The notes beneath the pieces are model-generated. The model did no database searches, had not been told where the DNA came from, and saw only the letters and a program-made list of their open reading frames with translations. Shown here piece after piece: positions 1 through 9,419 of a DNA stretch of 53,920 bases. A program made the translations under genes and the position numbers. This stretch comes from Paenibacillus sp. N3.4 (GTDB taxonomy: Bacteria; Bacillota; Bacilli; Paenibacillales; NBRC-103111): assembly GCF_008017805.1 (NCBI RefSeq), contig NZ_VRTT01000050.1, positions 1-53,920 on the forward strand. Reading direction: 5' to 3'. Positions within the stretch are counted from its first letter, which is position 1; every line of letters begins with the position of its first letter.

Positions 1-94
1 GCAGCACTTCAGCCATATCCATAAAGCTAACCGCATTGCCAGCTTCTTTTTGCAGCAAGCGATTTAGCCTTCTTGTTTTATTCAGTAAACTCAT
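1..94 (-). CDS. codY: CodY, GTP/branched-chain amino acid-sensing repressor (N-terminal part only)
   Basis: The window edge cuts this gene, leaving about 31 codons. They read MSLLNKTRRLNRLLQ and go on to SFMDMAEVL, which matches the start of Bacillus CodY (MALLQKTRIINSMLQ). A ribosome binding site GGGAGGC lies just upstream of the ATG at 94. CodY is a global nutritional repressor that binds GTP and branched-chain amino acids through its N-terminal GAF domain; only the first part of that domain is seen here. It follows hslU on the same strand, the order found in Bacillus subtilis. Identity is firm despite the short stretch, because both sequence and neighbours agree. Confidence 0.88.
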   Translation of the reverse strand, partial: MSLLNKTRRLNRLLQKEAGNAVSFMDMAEVL

Positions 95-139
95 TTAACT
101 GCCTCCCACTTACATGACCATCAATCAATCATTCATTCA

Positions 140-1537
140 TTATAAAATATATTGACTTAAATCTCGATTTTGTACAATATCCGTTAACTTTTCACGTACA
201 TATTCAGGGTTGATCAAGAAGTGCTCAAGCGTTATTTCAGGCGCCTCAAACGAAAGATCCTCTAGTAATTTTTCCAAAATAGTGTGCAATCGCCGCGCGC
301 CGATGTTCTCCGTATTTTGATTCACTTCCACCGCAATTTTCGCCAACTCATGGATAGCTGCGTCGGAGAATTCCACGGTTATGCCCTCTGTTTGCAGCAA
401 TGCCGTGTATTGCTTGGTTAAGGCGTTTTTGGGTTCTTTTAAAATAGAAACGAAATCCTCCAATGTCAGATCACTCAATTCAACGCGAATCGGAAAGCGC
501 CCTTGGAGCTCCGGTATCAAGTCGGATGGCTTCGCAATGTGAAAAGCGCCAGCACCTATGAAAAGCACATAATCGGTCTTTACAGGCCCATATTTCGTGA
601 CCACCGTAGAACCCTCAACAATAGGTAGAATATCTCTTTGAACGCCTTCACGAGATATGTCAGGACCACTTCCACCGCGGCTGTTGCTCGCGATCTTGTC
701 GATCTCGTCGATAAATATGATACCTGATTGCTCCGCACGTTGGATGGACTCCTGAATCACTTCATCCATATCAATCAGCTTCTGTGCTTCTTCCTGCGTC
801 AATACTTTACGCGCCTCTTTAACAGGTAGCTTGCGTTTTTTCGTCTTTTTGGGTAAAAGACTGCCGAGCATCTCCTGCATGTTCATGCCTGCTTGTTCGT
901 TGCCTTGACCAGCAAACATATCCATCATTGAAGGAGAAGAATCTTCCACTTCCACTTCCACGGCTTCATTCTCCAGTTTACCATCGGCCAATTGTTCGGC
1001 GATTTGCGCCCTTTTGGCGGATAGAGGAGCGTCAGGAGCGCTCTCTTCTTGCTCGGAGGTATTCTGACCTCCGAATAGCATTTCCAACGGGTTACGCTGT
1101 GTTTTAGCGCGTGTCGGGCTAGGCGCAAGCAAGGATACCAATCGTTCATTTGCTTGTTTCTCCGCCTGATCCTTCACATTTTCCATGCGCTCTGCTTTGA
1201 CCATGCGAATAGACGTTTCAATTAAATCTCGAACCATCGATTCGACATCGCGTCCAACGTAACCAACCTCAGTAAATTTGGTTGCCTCAACCTTAATGAA
1301 AGGTGCGCCTACCAACTTGGCTAACCTACGTGCAATTTCCGTTTTACCAACACCTGTAGGCCCGATCATCAGAATATTTTTGGGCACGATCTCATCGCGC
1401 ATTGATTCGTCCACGAGATTCCTACGATACCGATTACGTAAAGCAATGGCAACTGATTTCTTCGCTTTTTTCTGACCTACAATGTATCGATCCAATTCCT
1501 GAACTATTTGTTTAGGTGTCAGGGAGCTGTTTTTCAC
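140..1537 (-). CDS. hslU: HslU (ClpY/CodX), ATPase subunit of the HslVU protease
   Basis: This 465-residue protein is an AAA+ unfoldase that feeds proteins to the HslV peptidase ring in the cytosol. Walker A (GPTGVGKT) is at residues 59-66, the pore loop motif GYVGRD at 92-97 and Walker B (IIFIDEID) at 273-280. The inserted I domain spans roughly residues 110-245 and is rich in acidic and Gln residues. The C-terminus ends LSQYIL, the tail that docks into HslV pockets. Length is as expected for the family. Translation starts at a GTG, with AGGAGGG about nine bases upstream. It lies directly downstream of hslV and upstream of codY, so the three are probably cotranscribed. Confidence 0.97.
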   Translation of the reverse strand: MKNSSLTPKQIVQELDRYIVGQKKAKKSVAIALRNRYRRNLVDESMRDEIVPKNILMIGPTGVGKTEIARRLAKLVGAPFIKVEATKFTEVGYVGRDVESMVRDLIETSIRMVKAERMENVKDQAEKQANERLVSLLAPSPTRAKTQRNPLEMLFGGQNTSEQEESAPDAPLSAKRAQIAEQLADGKLENEAVEVEVEDSSPSMMDMFAGQGNEQAGMNMQEMLGSLLPKKTKKRKLPVKEARKVLTQEEAQKLIDMDEVIQESIQRAEQSGIIFIDEIDKIASNSRGGSGPDISREGVQRDILPIVEGSTVVTKYGPVKTDYVLFIGAGAFHIAKPSDLIPELQGRFPIRVELSDLTLEDFVSILKEPKNALTKQYTALLQTEGITVEFSDAAIHELAKIAVEVNQNTENIGARRLHTILEKLLEDLSFEAPEITLEHFLINPEYVREKLTDIVQNRDLSQYIL

Positions 1538-1595
1538 TTAAGGTACCCTCCTCAGAGTTTTGCAAAAGCAAAACTTGCATCGTAAGCGTAATGAA

Positions 1596-2149
1596 CTATT
1601 CGATTTCTTCCACAATGATATTATGGTTAGTGAATACACATATTTCAGCTGCCGTGGTTAAAGCGGCATGAGCGATTTCCTTGGCGCTAAGCGTGGAAGC
1701 GTGACGATGCAGCGCCCTACCTGCTGCTAAAGCGAAGCTGCCCCCAGAACCGATAGCTAGAATACCGTCATCCGGCTCTATAATCTCACCATTGCCTGAG
1801 AGCAGTAACAATCCTGTAGCATCCATGACGATCATCATGGCTTCAAGTCTTCGCAGCACACGGTCCTGCCGCCAATCCTTCGTCAGCTCTACCGCGGCAC
1901 GCTGGAGGTTGCCATGATGTTCCTCTAATTTACCTTCAAATTTTTCGAAAAGTGTGATCGCATCGGCGACAGAGCCTGCAAAGCCAGCAATGACCTTGCC
2001 TCTATGTAAACGCCTTACTTCTTGGCTGTGCTTTTCATAATCATACTGTTTCCGAAAGTGACTTGCCCATCTCCAGCGATAGCTCCCTTGCCTTGATGGC
2101 GTATAGCAAAAATCGTCGTTGCATGAAACTCAGCTTGCTTTGAATCCAT
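1596..2149 (-). CDS. hslV: HslV (ClpQ/CodW) peptidase subunit, frameshifted
   Basis: This is the proteolytic partner of HslU. The first part reads FHATTIFAIRHQGKG then GDGQVTFGN up to MKSTAKK, where TAA appears at 2015-2017. In the next frame the protein continues VRRLHRGKVIAGFAGS and runs to the end (CVFTNHNIIVEEIE). Adding one G beside position 2018 (AAGAAGGTA instead of AAGAAGTA) restores about 184 residues, close to the 181 of B. subtilis. The start chosen is the ATG at 2149, preceded by GAGAGGTGAAAGAG. A short extension precedes the conserved Thr-Thr, so N-terminal processing would be needed. The lesion resembles others in this window and is probably a sequencing error. Confidence 0.9.
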
Positions 2150-2310
2150 CTCTTTCACCTCTCGAATGGGATCATAGGCCCTGTAGGGACTGTTATACCC
2201 TGGTTCAGTCTCATAAATGAGATAAACCCCTAGCGAGGTCTTTTGAAAAAAGGACCGCATCTAGAGGTGCATGTATGGGGGAGCAAATGAAAATGCAACA
2301 AAACATAAAT

Positions 2311-2340
2311 ATAGTAACATAAGGACTAGCATGGTTTCAA
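2311..2340 (-). promoter_or_regulatory. Probable sigma-A promoter for hslV-hslU-codY
   Basis: On the minus strand TTGAAA (2335-2340) and TACTAT (2311-2316) are separated by 18 bases. They lie just after the trmFO stop codon and about 160 bases before the hslV start. The -35 box matches five of six consensus bases and the -10 box four. Position is sensible for a promoter separating hslVU-codY from the topA-trmFO unit. Confidence 0.4.
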
Positions 2341-2341
2341 G

Positions 2342-3658
2342 TTAATCAGCGATTGTTTTCGAAAAATTCTGAATACTGTCCAAAGCGCGGTTAGCCAGCT
2401 TCTCATATTTTTCCTTTTTATTGCGAATACGCTCTGGTAATGCAGGAAGCAAACCGAAATTCGCATTCATGGGCTGAAAATGTTTAAAGTCAGCCGTTGT
2501 AATATAATGAGCCATACTTCCCAACGTCGTTTCTTCAGGCAGAACCACACAAGGCTCACCCTTCGCTAACCGTCCTGCATTGATTCCGGCAATCAAACCT
2601 GAGGCAGCTGATTCAACGTAACCTTCTACACCTGTCATCTGACCGGCGAAAAATAAATTCTCGCGGCGTTTGAATTGGTAGGTTGGTTCAAGAAGCTTCG
2701 GAGAATTGATAAACGTGTTGCGATGCATGACACCGTAACGAACGAACTCCGCTTGCTCCAGCCCAGGAATCAACGATAACACACGCTTCTGTTCGCCCCA
2801 TTTTAAATGGGTTTGGAAGCCCACCAAATTGTACAACGTTCCAGCAGCATTGTCTTGCCGAAGCTGAACAACGGCATGCGGCATTTTCCCTGTATGCGGA
2901 TTAATTAAACCAACCGGTTTCATTGGTCCGAACAATACAGTTTGTTTACCGCGTTTAGCCATTACTTCCAGCGGCATACAACCTTCGAAATAAATTTCTT
3001 TTTCGAATTCTTTCAGCTCCGCTACTTCAGCTGTAATCAAGGCTTCATAGAATACATCAAATTCTTCTTCAGTCATCGGACAGTTGAGATAAGCAGCCTC
3101 ACCTTTGTCATAGCGGGATGCTAGATAGACCTTATTCATATCGATTGAATCTTTATCAATAATCGGTGCGGCCGCATCGTAGAAATACAGATACTCCTCA
3201 CCCATTAATGTCTTCAGGTCAGCCGATAGCGCCGGGGATGTTAGGGGTCCCGAAGCTACAACGGTAATGCCTTCTGGCAAAGTTTGAACCTCATCATTGA
3301 TGACTTCAATCAACGGGTGATTACGCAGCGTTGATGTCACACTTTGTGAGAACCCATCACGGTCAACGGCAAGTGCGCCACCTGCGGGCACAGCATGCTC
3401 ATCTGCGCAAGCGAGAATCAGCGAGTCCATCCTTCTCATCTCTTCCTTTAGCACGCCTACCGCATTGGTAAGCCCATTGGAACGAAGGGAGTTGCTGCAT
3501 ACAAGCTCAGCAAATTGATCAGTTATATGCGCGGGTGTTTTGCGAACATTACGCATTTCATATAAGGTAACAGGTACGCCTTGACGGGCAATTTGCCAAG
3601 CAGCTTCACTACCAGCCAATCCTGCTCCGATGACTGTTACTCTTGGATATTCTGGCAA
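2342..3658 (-). CDS. trmFO: TrmFO, folate/FAD-dependent tRNA m5U54 methyltransferase
   Basis: This 438-residue flavoprotein makes the T-loop m5U54 of tRNA using methylenetetrahydrofolate, as in most Firmicutes. The N-terminal Rossmann motif GAGLAGSEAA lies at residues 11-20 and binds FAD. The stretch CSNSLRSNGLTNAVG follows the family pattern. Length matches the usual 435-440. The start is TTG at 3658, preceded by AGAGGTG nine bases upstream; this ribosome binding site overlaps the end of topA, so the two are translated from one message. In B. subtilis xerC (codV) follows this gene; here there is no room for it before hslV. Confidence 0.96.
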   Translation of the reverse strand: MPEYPRVTVIGAGLAGSEAAWQIARQGVPVTLYEMRNVRKTPAHITDQFAELVCSNSLRSNGLTNAVGVLKEEMRRMDSLILACADEHAVPAGGALAVDRDGFSQSVTSTLRNHPLIEVINDEVQTLPEGITVVASGPLTSPALSADLKTLMGEEYLYFYDAAAPIIDKDSIDMNKVYLASRYDKGEAAYLNCPMTEEEFDVFYEALITAEVAELKEFEKEIYFEGCMPLEVMAKRGKQTVLFGPMKPVGLINPHTGKMPHAVVQLRQDNAAGTLYNLVGFQTHLKWGEQKRVLSLIPGLEQAEFVRYGVMHRNTFINSPKLLEPTYQFKRRENLFFAGQMTGVEGYVESAASGLIAGINAGRLAKGEPCVVLPEETTLGSMAHYITTADFKHFQPMNANFGLLPALPERIRNKKEKYEKLANRALDSIQNFSKTIAD

Positions 3659-3671
3659 AATTAGGACACCT

Positions 3672-5774
3672 CTAATCTTTCATATCATCTGGACTATCGT
3701 CGGCGGCTTCTTCTTTGTGATCGCACTGCGTACACTGAATGGTTACACCGTTTTTACTTCGTTTTTCAATCATCATGGAGCTGCACACAGGGCAAGGCTT
3801 ATTGACCGGCTTATCCCAAGAAACGAAGTCACATGTCGGATATTGATCACAGCCGTAGAACACGCGGCCTTTTTTGCTTCTGCGTTCCACAATCTTACCT
3901 GTATGACAAGTCGGGCAGGTCACGCCAATATCTTTAATAATCGGTTTCGTATTCCGGCAATCCGGGAATCCGGAGCAAGCGAGAAACTTACCGAAGCGAC
4001 CCATTTTGTACACAAGATGCTTTCCGCATTTTTCACAAATTTCATCGGATACTTCATCTTGAATCTCAATTTCTTTCATTTCCTCTTCAGCAAATTCTAG
4101 GCGCTTTTCGAAGGATGTATAGAAAGATTCAAGCACCTTTACCCAGTCTTCTTTGCCCTCTTCAACAAAGTCCAACTCTTCTTCCATATGTGCCGTAAAC
4201 TCAACATCGAGAATTTCCGGGAAAAATTCTTCCATCAGTTGAATAACAAGCTCACCAAGCTCAGTAGGAATGAATTTTTTCTCTTCAATCGCTACATAGC
4301 CACGTTTCTGGATCGTCTCCAGCGTCGGTGCATAAGTACTTGGGCGACCAATGCCCATTTCCTCTAAAGCACGCACTAAACGAGCTTCTGTATATCGTGG
4401 AGGCGGTTGCGTGAAGTGCTGTTTCGGATCGACGGCTTGCTTCTGCAAGGAATCGCCTTGCTTCAGAGGAGGAAGCAATTTATCTTCTTCCGTTGTCCCG
4501 TCGTCGTTGCTTTCGACATACACTTTCATGAAACCGGCAAACTTCATCTTGGAACCATTGGCACGGAAAATCGTCTCTCCAGCCGTGAGATCAATTGTCA
4601 TCGTATCCAAAATGGCTGATGACATTTGACTGGCTACAAAGCGCTCCCAAACCAGCTTGTACAGACGTAACTGATCCTTGCTCAGAAACTCTTTCATCTG
4701 ATCAGGCTCTCTTAGAACAGAGGTAGGCCTGATCCCTTCATGCGCATCTTGTGCATTCGCATTTTTTTTCGTGTACATACGCGGCGATTCCGGATAGAAC
4801 GCTGCGCCATATTTGTTCATAATAAAGTCTTTTGCTTCTTCCTGCGCAACAGGTGATATCCGAGTTGAATCGGTACGCATATAAGTAATTAAACCTACCG
4901 TACCTTCTTTACCCAAGTCTATCCCTTCATATAACTGTTGGGCGACTGACATCGTCTTGGATGCGCGGAAATTCAATTTCCTGGCTGCTTCTTGCTGCAA
5001 AGAGCTTGTAATAAATGGAGGAGAAGGATTCCGCAGACGCTCTTTCTCCTTCACTTCTTTGACGGCAAATGCACCATTCCCCATTGCTGCCAGGATCAGA
5101 TCCACATCTTCTTGGGAATGCAGCTCTCTTTTCTCACCTTGAATACTGTGATACTTGGCTTCAAATGTCGTTTTACCGGCATCTAATAGGACCGTAATAG
5201 ACCAGTATTCTTCGGGTTCAAAAGCTTTAATCTCATTTTCACGATCCTGGATGAGCTTTACTGCGACCGATTGCACACGCCCCGCGGAAAGCCCTTTCTT
5301 AACTTTTTTCCATAGCAAAGGACTGATTTTATAACCGACTAAGCGATCCAAAATCCGTCTCGCTTGCTGCGCATTCACCAGATCCTGATTAATTTTTCTT
5401 GGCGTCTTGAAAGCATCCTTGACCGCATCTTTCGTAATCTCGTTAAATACAACGCGGCAGGCTTCATCAGCCCCCACATCCAAATAGTGAGCCAAATGCC
5501 AAGCAATAGCTTCCCCTTCACGATCCGGATCCGCTGCCAGATATATTTTCTTTACTTTTTTGCTGGCATCCTTCAGTTCCTTGAGAATGGAACCCTTACC
5601 ACGTATAGTTATGTATTTAGGCTCAAAGTTACGATCCACTTCTACGCCAATTTGGCTTTTCGGGAGGTCGCGAATATGACCCATCGAGGCTTTTACGATG
5701 TATTTACTGCCTAGATATTTGCCAATCGTTTTGGCTTTTGCTGGTGACTCAACAATGACTAAAGAATCCGCCAT
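3672..5774 (-). CDS. topA: TopA, DNA topoisomerase I
   Basis: This type IA topoisomerase relaxes negative supercoils. The Toprim domain shows VESPAKAKTI (residues 8-17) and the metal-binding DPDREGE (82-88). The catalytic tyrosine is Tyr298 in the motif ITYMRTDSTR. The C-terminal part, from about residue 575, carries three Cys4 zinc ribbons (CEKC..C..C, CPTC..C..C, CPVC..C..C) that contact single-stranded DNA. At 700 residues it is close to B. subtilis TopA (691). An in-frame extension begins at 5837, but I chose the ATG at 5774 because GGGGAGGAAGG lies just before it and MADSLVIVESPAKAK is the normal family start. Confidence 0.97.
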   Translation of the reverse strand: MADSLVIVESPAKAKTIGKYLGSKYIVKASMGHIRDLPKSQIGVEVDRNFEPKYITIRGKGSILKELKDASKKVKKIYLAADPDREGEAIAWHLAHYLDVGADEACRVVFNEITKDAVKDAFKTPRKINQDLVNAQQARRILDRLVGYKISPLLWKKVKKGLSAGRVQSVAVKLIQDRENEIKAFEPEEYWSITVLLDAGKTTFEAKYHSIQGEKRELHSQEDVDLILAAMGNGAFAVKEVKEKERLRNPSPPFITSSLQQEAARKLNFRASKTMSVAQQLYEGIDLGKEGTVGLITYMRTDSTRISPVAQEEAKDFIMNKYGAAFYPESPRMYTKKNANAQDAHEGIRPTSVLREPDQMKEFLSKDQLRLYKLVWERFVASQMSSAILDTMTIDLTAGETIFRANGSKMKFAGFMKVYVESNDDGTTEEDKLLPPLKQGDSLQKQAVDPKQHFTQPPPRYTEARLVRALEEMGIGRPSTYAPTLETIQKRGYVAIEEKKFIPTELGELVIQLMEEFFPEILDVEFTAHMEEELDFVEEGKEDWVKVLESFYTSFEKRLEFAEEEMKEIEIQDEVSDEICEKCGKHLVYKMGRFGKFLACSGFPDCRNTKPIIKDIGVTCPTCHTGKIVERRSKKGRVFYGCDQYPTCDFVSWDKPVNKPCPVCSSMMIEKRSKNGVTIQCTQCDHKEEAADDSPDDMKD

Positions 5775-5845
5775 GGATCGTCCTTCCTCCCCTCTTGGTT
5801 TCAAGGTAAAGTTTATTGGCGAGAAGCAAAGCTGCATGAAAATGC

Positions 5846-6937
5846 CTATGCTAATATGTATGTTGATCCTGGAAGCTGTTTAATCGCCTTTTTCAATACC
5901 AAAGATAACAGAACTGCATGCAAATGTCCAAACGTAAATTGCCTCCCATCCAATAGCGCATCAAAACTGATGGGTTCATTCGACAACAATTGGACAATTT
6001 CATGCTCGTCATCACTCAGTGAATAGACACTTAAAGGCTTCTTCAAAGCACTGCGATCTTCCATACTTATTAAATATTTATAATCATCCACAATCTCCTC
6101 GACCTGAGTAACTAATTTCGCTCCATCTTTTAGAAGCTTGTGAACACCGCTGCTCTGACGAGAATGGATGGGGCCCGGAACAGCGAATACATCGCGAGAT
6201 TCATCTAAAGCAAAGTCAACAGTAATTAATGATCCGCTATCCTCTGCTGCTTCAACAACCATAACACCGAGTGATAATCCGGCAATAATTCGATTCCTTT
6301 GTGGAAACATCCCCGAACGCATCCCTGTACCTACAGGGTATTCTGAAATAATTGCGCCTTCTTGTTCAATCATTTGATATAATTGTGCATTTTCCCTAGG
6401 ATAGATCTGATTAATCGCGCATCCCAGAACAGCAACGGTCTTGGAGCTGCCTTGTAAAGCACCAATGTGAGCCCTGCTATCGATTCCTCTTGCTAATCCG
6501 CTTACAATACCAAATCCCGCCCGCGAGAGGGCTGCTGCCCAATCCTCAGCAATTTTTTTACCGTAAAGCGTCGGTGTTCGCGTGCCAACGATTCCGAGCA
6601 ATCGTTGATTCAAACAAGCGATTTTACCTTTGACATACAACACCCATGGAGGTTGAGCGATTTCTTTCAGAATAATAGGATAATCATCATCCAATAGCGT
6701 AAGAATTTGAACGGATTGCTTCATATAAAGCTGCAGCTTTTGCTCAATGAAATCGGGTGTGAACCTTTTGGAAATTTGTTCAGCAATAGAAGCTTTGATT
6801 CCTTTAGAGGCAATTTCAGCGGCTGATAGTTCAAACAACATATGAGGTTCTGGGAAGCGGTTAAGAAGTTGAAGCATCGTTTTCCAACCGACGCCTTCAA
6901 GCTCATGAAGCCCAAAAATAATCAAACGATTTTCCAT
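5846..6937 (-). CDS. dprA: DprA/Smf, single-strand DNA-binding loader of RecA
   Basis: DprA protects incoming single-stranded DNA during transformation and loads RecA on it. The 363-residue protein has an N-terminal helix-hairpin-helix/SAM-like region (1-80), the Rossmann-like core with GIVGTR (115-120), GLARGID (147-153) and FPQRNRIIAGLS (211-222), and a C-terminal winged-helix region (about 290-363). It is longer than the B. subtilis protein (297) but typical for DprA with the winged helix. An upstream GTG at 6949 overlaps the ribosome binding site GAGGAGTG, so the ATG at 6937 is preferred. The gene sits between sucCD and topA, as in Bacillus. Confidence 0.95.
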   Translation of the reverse strand: MENRLIIFGLHELEGVGWKTMLQLLNRFPEPHMLFELSAAEIASKGIKASIAEQISKRFTPDFIEQKLQLYMKQSVQILTLLDDDYPIILKEIAQPPWVLYVKGKIACLNQRLLGIVGTRTPTLYGKKIAEDWAAALSRAGFGIVSGLARGIDSRAHIGALQGSSKTVAVLGCAINQIYPRENAQLYQMIEQEGAIISEYPVGTGMRSGMFPQRNRIIAGLSLGVMVVEAAEDSGSLITVDFALDESRDVFAVPGPIHSRQSSGVHKLLKDGAKLVTQVEEIVDDYKYLISMEDRSALKKPLSVYSLSDDEHEIVQLLSNEPISFDALLDGRQFTFGHLHAVLLSLVLKKAIKQLPGSTYILA

Positions 6938-6988
6938 AAGTATATACACTCCTCACGTTAATGACAAATATGTTGCTCTAGTGAAAAA

Positions 6989-7030
6989 CAAAAAACCTCC
7001 CAAATCCCGTTTTCAGGGAGTTGGAAGGTT
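6989..7030 (-). terminator. Rho-independent terminator of sucCD
   Basis: Arms at 6994-7008 and 7016-7030 match at 13 of 15 positions around a 7-base loop. On the minus strand they are followed by a run of T. It lies 22 bases after the sucD stop codon and separates sucCD from dprA. Confidence 0.8.
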
Positions 7031-7052
7031 GCTTACCTTCGTTAGAAGAGAA

Positions 7053-7985
7053 CTATTTTTTTGTGATTACGGAATCAAGCAGTCCTTTTTCTTCAAGGAC
7101 GCTTACAAGTGTAGAGCCCATTTCAGAAGGAGTTGCTGCTACGCGAATACCGCATCTTTCCATCGTTGCCACTTTCTCAGCAGCTGTTCCTTTACCACCG
7201 GAAATGATGGCACCGGCATGGCCCATACGTTTTCCTGGAGGAGCTGTTTTACCGCCGATGAAGCCTACAACCGGTTTGGTCATATTGGCAGCAACCCACT
7301 CCGCTGCTTCTTCCTCAGCCGTACCACCGATTTCACCAATCATGATGACCGCGTAGGTATCTGGATCTTCATTGAAACGTTTGAGAATATCAATGAACTC
7401 GGAACCTTTGACAGGGTCGCCGCCGATACCAACTGCGGAGGATTGTCCGATACCGCGAGTTGTCAATTGGTGAACAGCTTCGTAAGTCAGTGTCCCGGAA
7501 CGGGAAACCACACCTACGTGGCCTGGTGTATGGATGTAGCCCGGCATAATACCGATTTTACATTCACCTGGTGTAATAACGCCCGGACAGTTAGGTCCGA
7601 TCAGAACAGTTCTTTTGCCTTCCAGGTAACGTTTAACGTTAACCATGTCAAGAACAGGAATACCTTCTGTGATACAGATAACCAAATCAAGATCAGCTTC
7701 GATAGCTTCAATGATGGACTCTGCAGCAAATGCTGGTGGTACATAGATAACGGATGCCGTAGCACCAGTTGCGTTTTTAGCTTCGATAACCGTGTTAAAA
7801 ACCGGAAGTTGAACAAGCTCACCGTTTTCCAGTGTGATGTCTACCTTTGTTCCGCCTTTACCTGGGGTTACACCACCAACCATTTGTGTACCGTATTCAA
7901 GACCGCCTTTGGTATGAAACAAACCCGTAGCGCCGGTAATCCCTTGAGTAATGACTTTTGTATGTTTATTGACCAAAATACTCAT
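7053..7985 (-). CDS. sucD: SucD, succinyl-CoA synthetase alpha subunit
   Basis: With SucC this enzyme interconverts succinyl-CoA and succinate in the TCA cycle, yielding ATP or GTP. The CoA-binding Rossmann part contains QGITGATGLFHTK (14-26). The catalytic histidine that becomes phosphorylated is His256 in the motif MGHAGAII. The protein has 310 residues, slightly longer than the 300 of B. subtilis because of a short extra C-terminus. The start ATG at 7985 lies 49 bases after the sucC stop, so the two form an operon closed by the terminator at 6989-7030. Nothing looks damaged. Confidence 0.97.
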   Translation of the reverse strand: MSILVNKHTKVITQGITGATGLFHTKGGLEYGTQMVGGVTPGKGGTKVDITLENGELVQLPVFNTVIEAKNATGATASVIYVPPAFAAESIIEAIEADLDLVICITEGIPVLDMVNVKRYLEGKRTVLIGPNCPGVITPGECKIGIMPGYIHTPGHVGVVSRSGTLTYEAVHQLTTRGIGQSSAVGIGGDPVKGSEFIDILKRFNEDPDTYAVIMIGEIGGTAEEEAAEWVAANMTKPVVGFIGGKTAPPGKRMGHAGAIISGGKGTAAEKVATMERCGIRVAATPSEMGSTLVSVLEEKGLLDSVITKK

Positions 7986-8034
7986 GATCTTTTGTTCACA
8001 TCCCCTATATTAGTTAAAAAACCTGTCGGTTTCA

Positions 8035-9195
8035 TTATTTCACAAGTGCAACGATTTTTTGCGCGCCATCCGCCATGGAATCTGCAGCAACAATGTTTAG
8101 GCCGGATTCGTTAAGAATCTTTTTGCCCAGCTCAACGTTAGTACCTTCAAGACGAACAACAAGCGGACGGGAAAGTCCAAGTTCTCTTGCCGCAGCTACA
8201 ACGCCGTCAGCGATAACGTCACAACGCATGATACCACCGAAAATGTTAACAAAAATCCCTTTTACTTGCTCGTCGGAGAGGATGATTTTGAAAGCTTCGG
8301 TTACTTTCTCTTTCGTAGCGCCGCCCCCTACGTCTAGGAAGTTAGCCGGGTCTCCGCCGTAGTGCTTGATAATGTCCATAGTGGCCATAGCAAGTCCCGC
8401 GCCGTTAACCATACAACCGATGTTGCCATCAAGAGCGATGTAGCTCAGGTCATATTTGGAAGCTTGAATTTCCTTCGCATCTTCTTCTTCAAGGTCACGA
8501 AGCTCTACAATGTCTTTGTGACGGAACAAAGCGTTAGAATCGAAGTTTAATTTGGCATCAAGAGCCATAACATCTCCAGAACCCGTAACAACCAATGGGT
8601 TGATTTCGGCAATGGAAGCGTCTTTCTCTACGAATGCTTTATAAAGAGCGAGCATAAACTTAACCGCTTTATTAACAAGTTCATTAGGGATGTTAATGGA
8701 ATAAGCTAGTCTGCGAGCTTGGAAAGCTTGAAGACCAATTGCTGGGTCTACCACTTCTTTGAAAATCTTCTCAGGAGAATGTTCAGCAACCTCTTCAATC
8801 TCCGTACCGCCCTCTTCAGATGCCATTAACACGACACTGCCTGTAGCACGGTCAACAACAACACCAACATAATATTCTTTTTTAATGTCACAGCCTTCTT
8901 CGATCAAAAGGCGTTTAACTTCTTTGCCTTCTGGACCAGTTTGGTGAGTGACAAGAACTTTTCCAAGAATTTCGCTAGCATATGTACGAACTTCATCGAG
9001 GTTTTTGGCTACCTTAACGCCGCCTGCTTTACCGCGACCTCCGGCATGAATTTGTGCCTTAACAACGACAACGGATGTTCCGAGTTCTTTTGCAGCTTCA
9101 ACGGCTTCATCAACGGTAAAAGCTACTTTGCCTTTAGGAACGTTGACTCCGTACTGTCTCAGGACTTCTTTGCCTTGGTACTCATGGATATTCAT
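8035..9195 (-). CDS. sucC: SucC, succinyl-CoA synthetase beta subunit
   Basis: The beta subunit carries the ATP-grasp nucleotide site and the succinate site. It begins MNIHEYQGKEVLRQYG, the classical start of the family. ATP-grasp features include VVKAQIHAGGRGKAGGVK (about 44-61) and the metal-binding region EINPLVV near residue 198. The glycine-rich NGAGLAMATMD stretch and the loop FVNIFGGIMRCDVIADG are typical of the C-terminal CoA-ligase domain. Length (386) equals the usual 385-388. A strong ribosome binding site ATAGGAGGATTTAGGA precedes the ATG. It is first in the sucCD operon; the 224 bases upstream have no promoter I would defend. Confidence 0.97.
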   Translation of the reverse strand: MNIHEYQGKEVLRQYGVNVPKGKVAFTVDEAVEAAKELGTSVVVVKAQIHAGGRGKAGGVKVAKNLDEVRTYASEILGKVLVTHQTGPEGKEVKRLLIEEGCDIKKEYYVGVVVDRATGSVVLMASEEGGTEIEEVAEHSPEKIFKEVVDPAIGLQAFQARRLAYSINIPNELVNKAVKFMLALYKAFVEKDASIAEINPLVVTGSGDVMALDAKLNFDSNALFRHKDIVELRDLEEEDAKEIQASKYDLSYIALDGNIGCMVNGAGLAMATMDIIKHYGGDPANFLDVGGGATKEKVTEAFKIILSDEQVKGIFVNIFGGIMRCDVIADGVVAAARELGLSRPLVVRLEGTNVELGKKILNESGLNIVAADSMADGAQKIVALVK

Positions 9196-9365
9196 TCCTA
9201 AATCCTCCTATCAGTATGGACTTTCTATACACTTGAATTAGTATCACACTTCTTTACAAGCCCTAACCATTGTATCACTTATTTTCGACAGTTTCCTTAT
9301 TTTTTTCGTGAAGTCGTTCGAAGTTTCCTTTCACACTGAAAAACTTTAGCTATCACTTTACGCAT

Positions 9366-9404
9366 GAAAAAGCCGTATTTTTCAATCTCTGAAAAATACG
9401 GCTT
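9366..9404 (-). terminator. Strong rho-independent terminator
   Basis: A perfect 15-base inverted repeat (9370-9384 and 9390-9404, loop ATCTC) is followed on the minus strand by a T run. It ends the small zinc-ribbon gene just upstream of it and insulates sucC. Confidence 0.9.
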
Positions 9405-9419
9405 GCTCCAAGAACGCAT

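Noticed and set aside
2015..2020. Programmed frameshifting in hslV
   Set aside because: There is no slippery heptamer with a following pseudoknot that I can see, and several neighbouring genes have the same type of one-base loss.
3630..4100. 156-codon plus-strand frame opposite topA
   Set aside because: It is antisense to the zinc-ribbon part of topA and shows no family features.
6981..8114. Long open frame (377 codons) on the plus strand
   Set aside because: It is antisense to sucD, which is a complete, conserved gene. Codon bias of sucD keeps the opposite frame open; the frame has Cys- and Phe-rich noise and no ribosome binding site.
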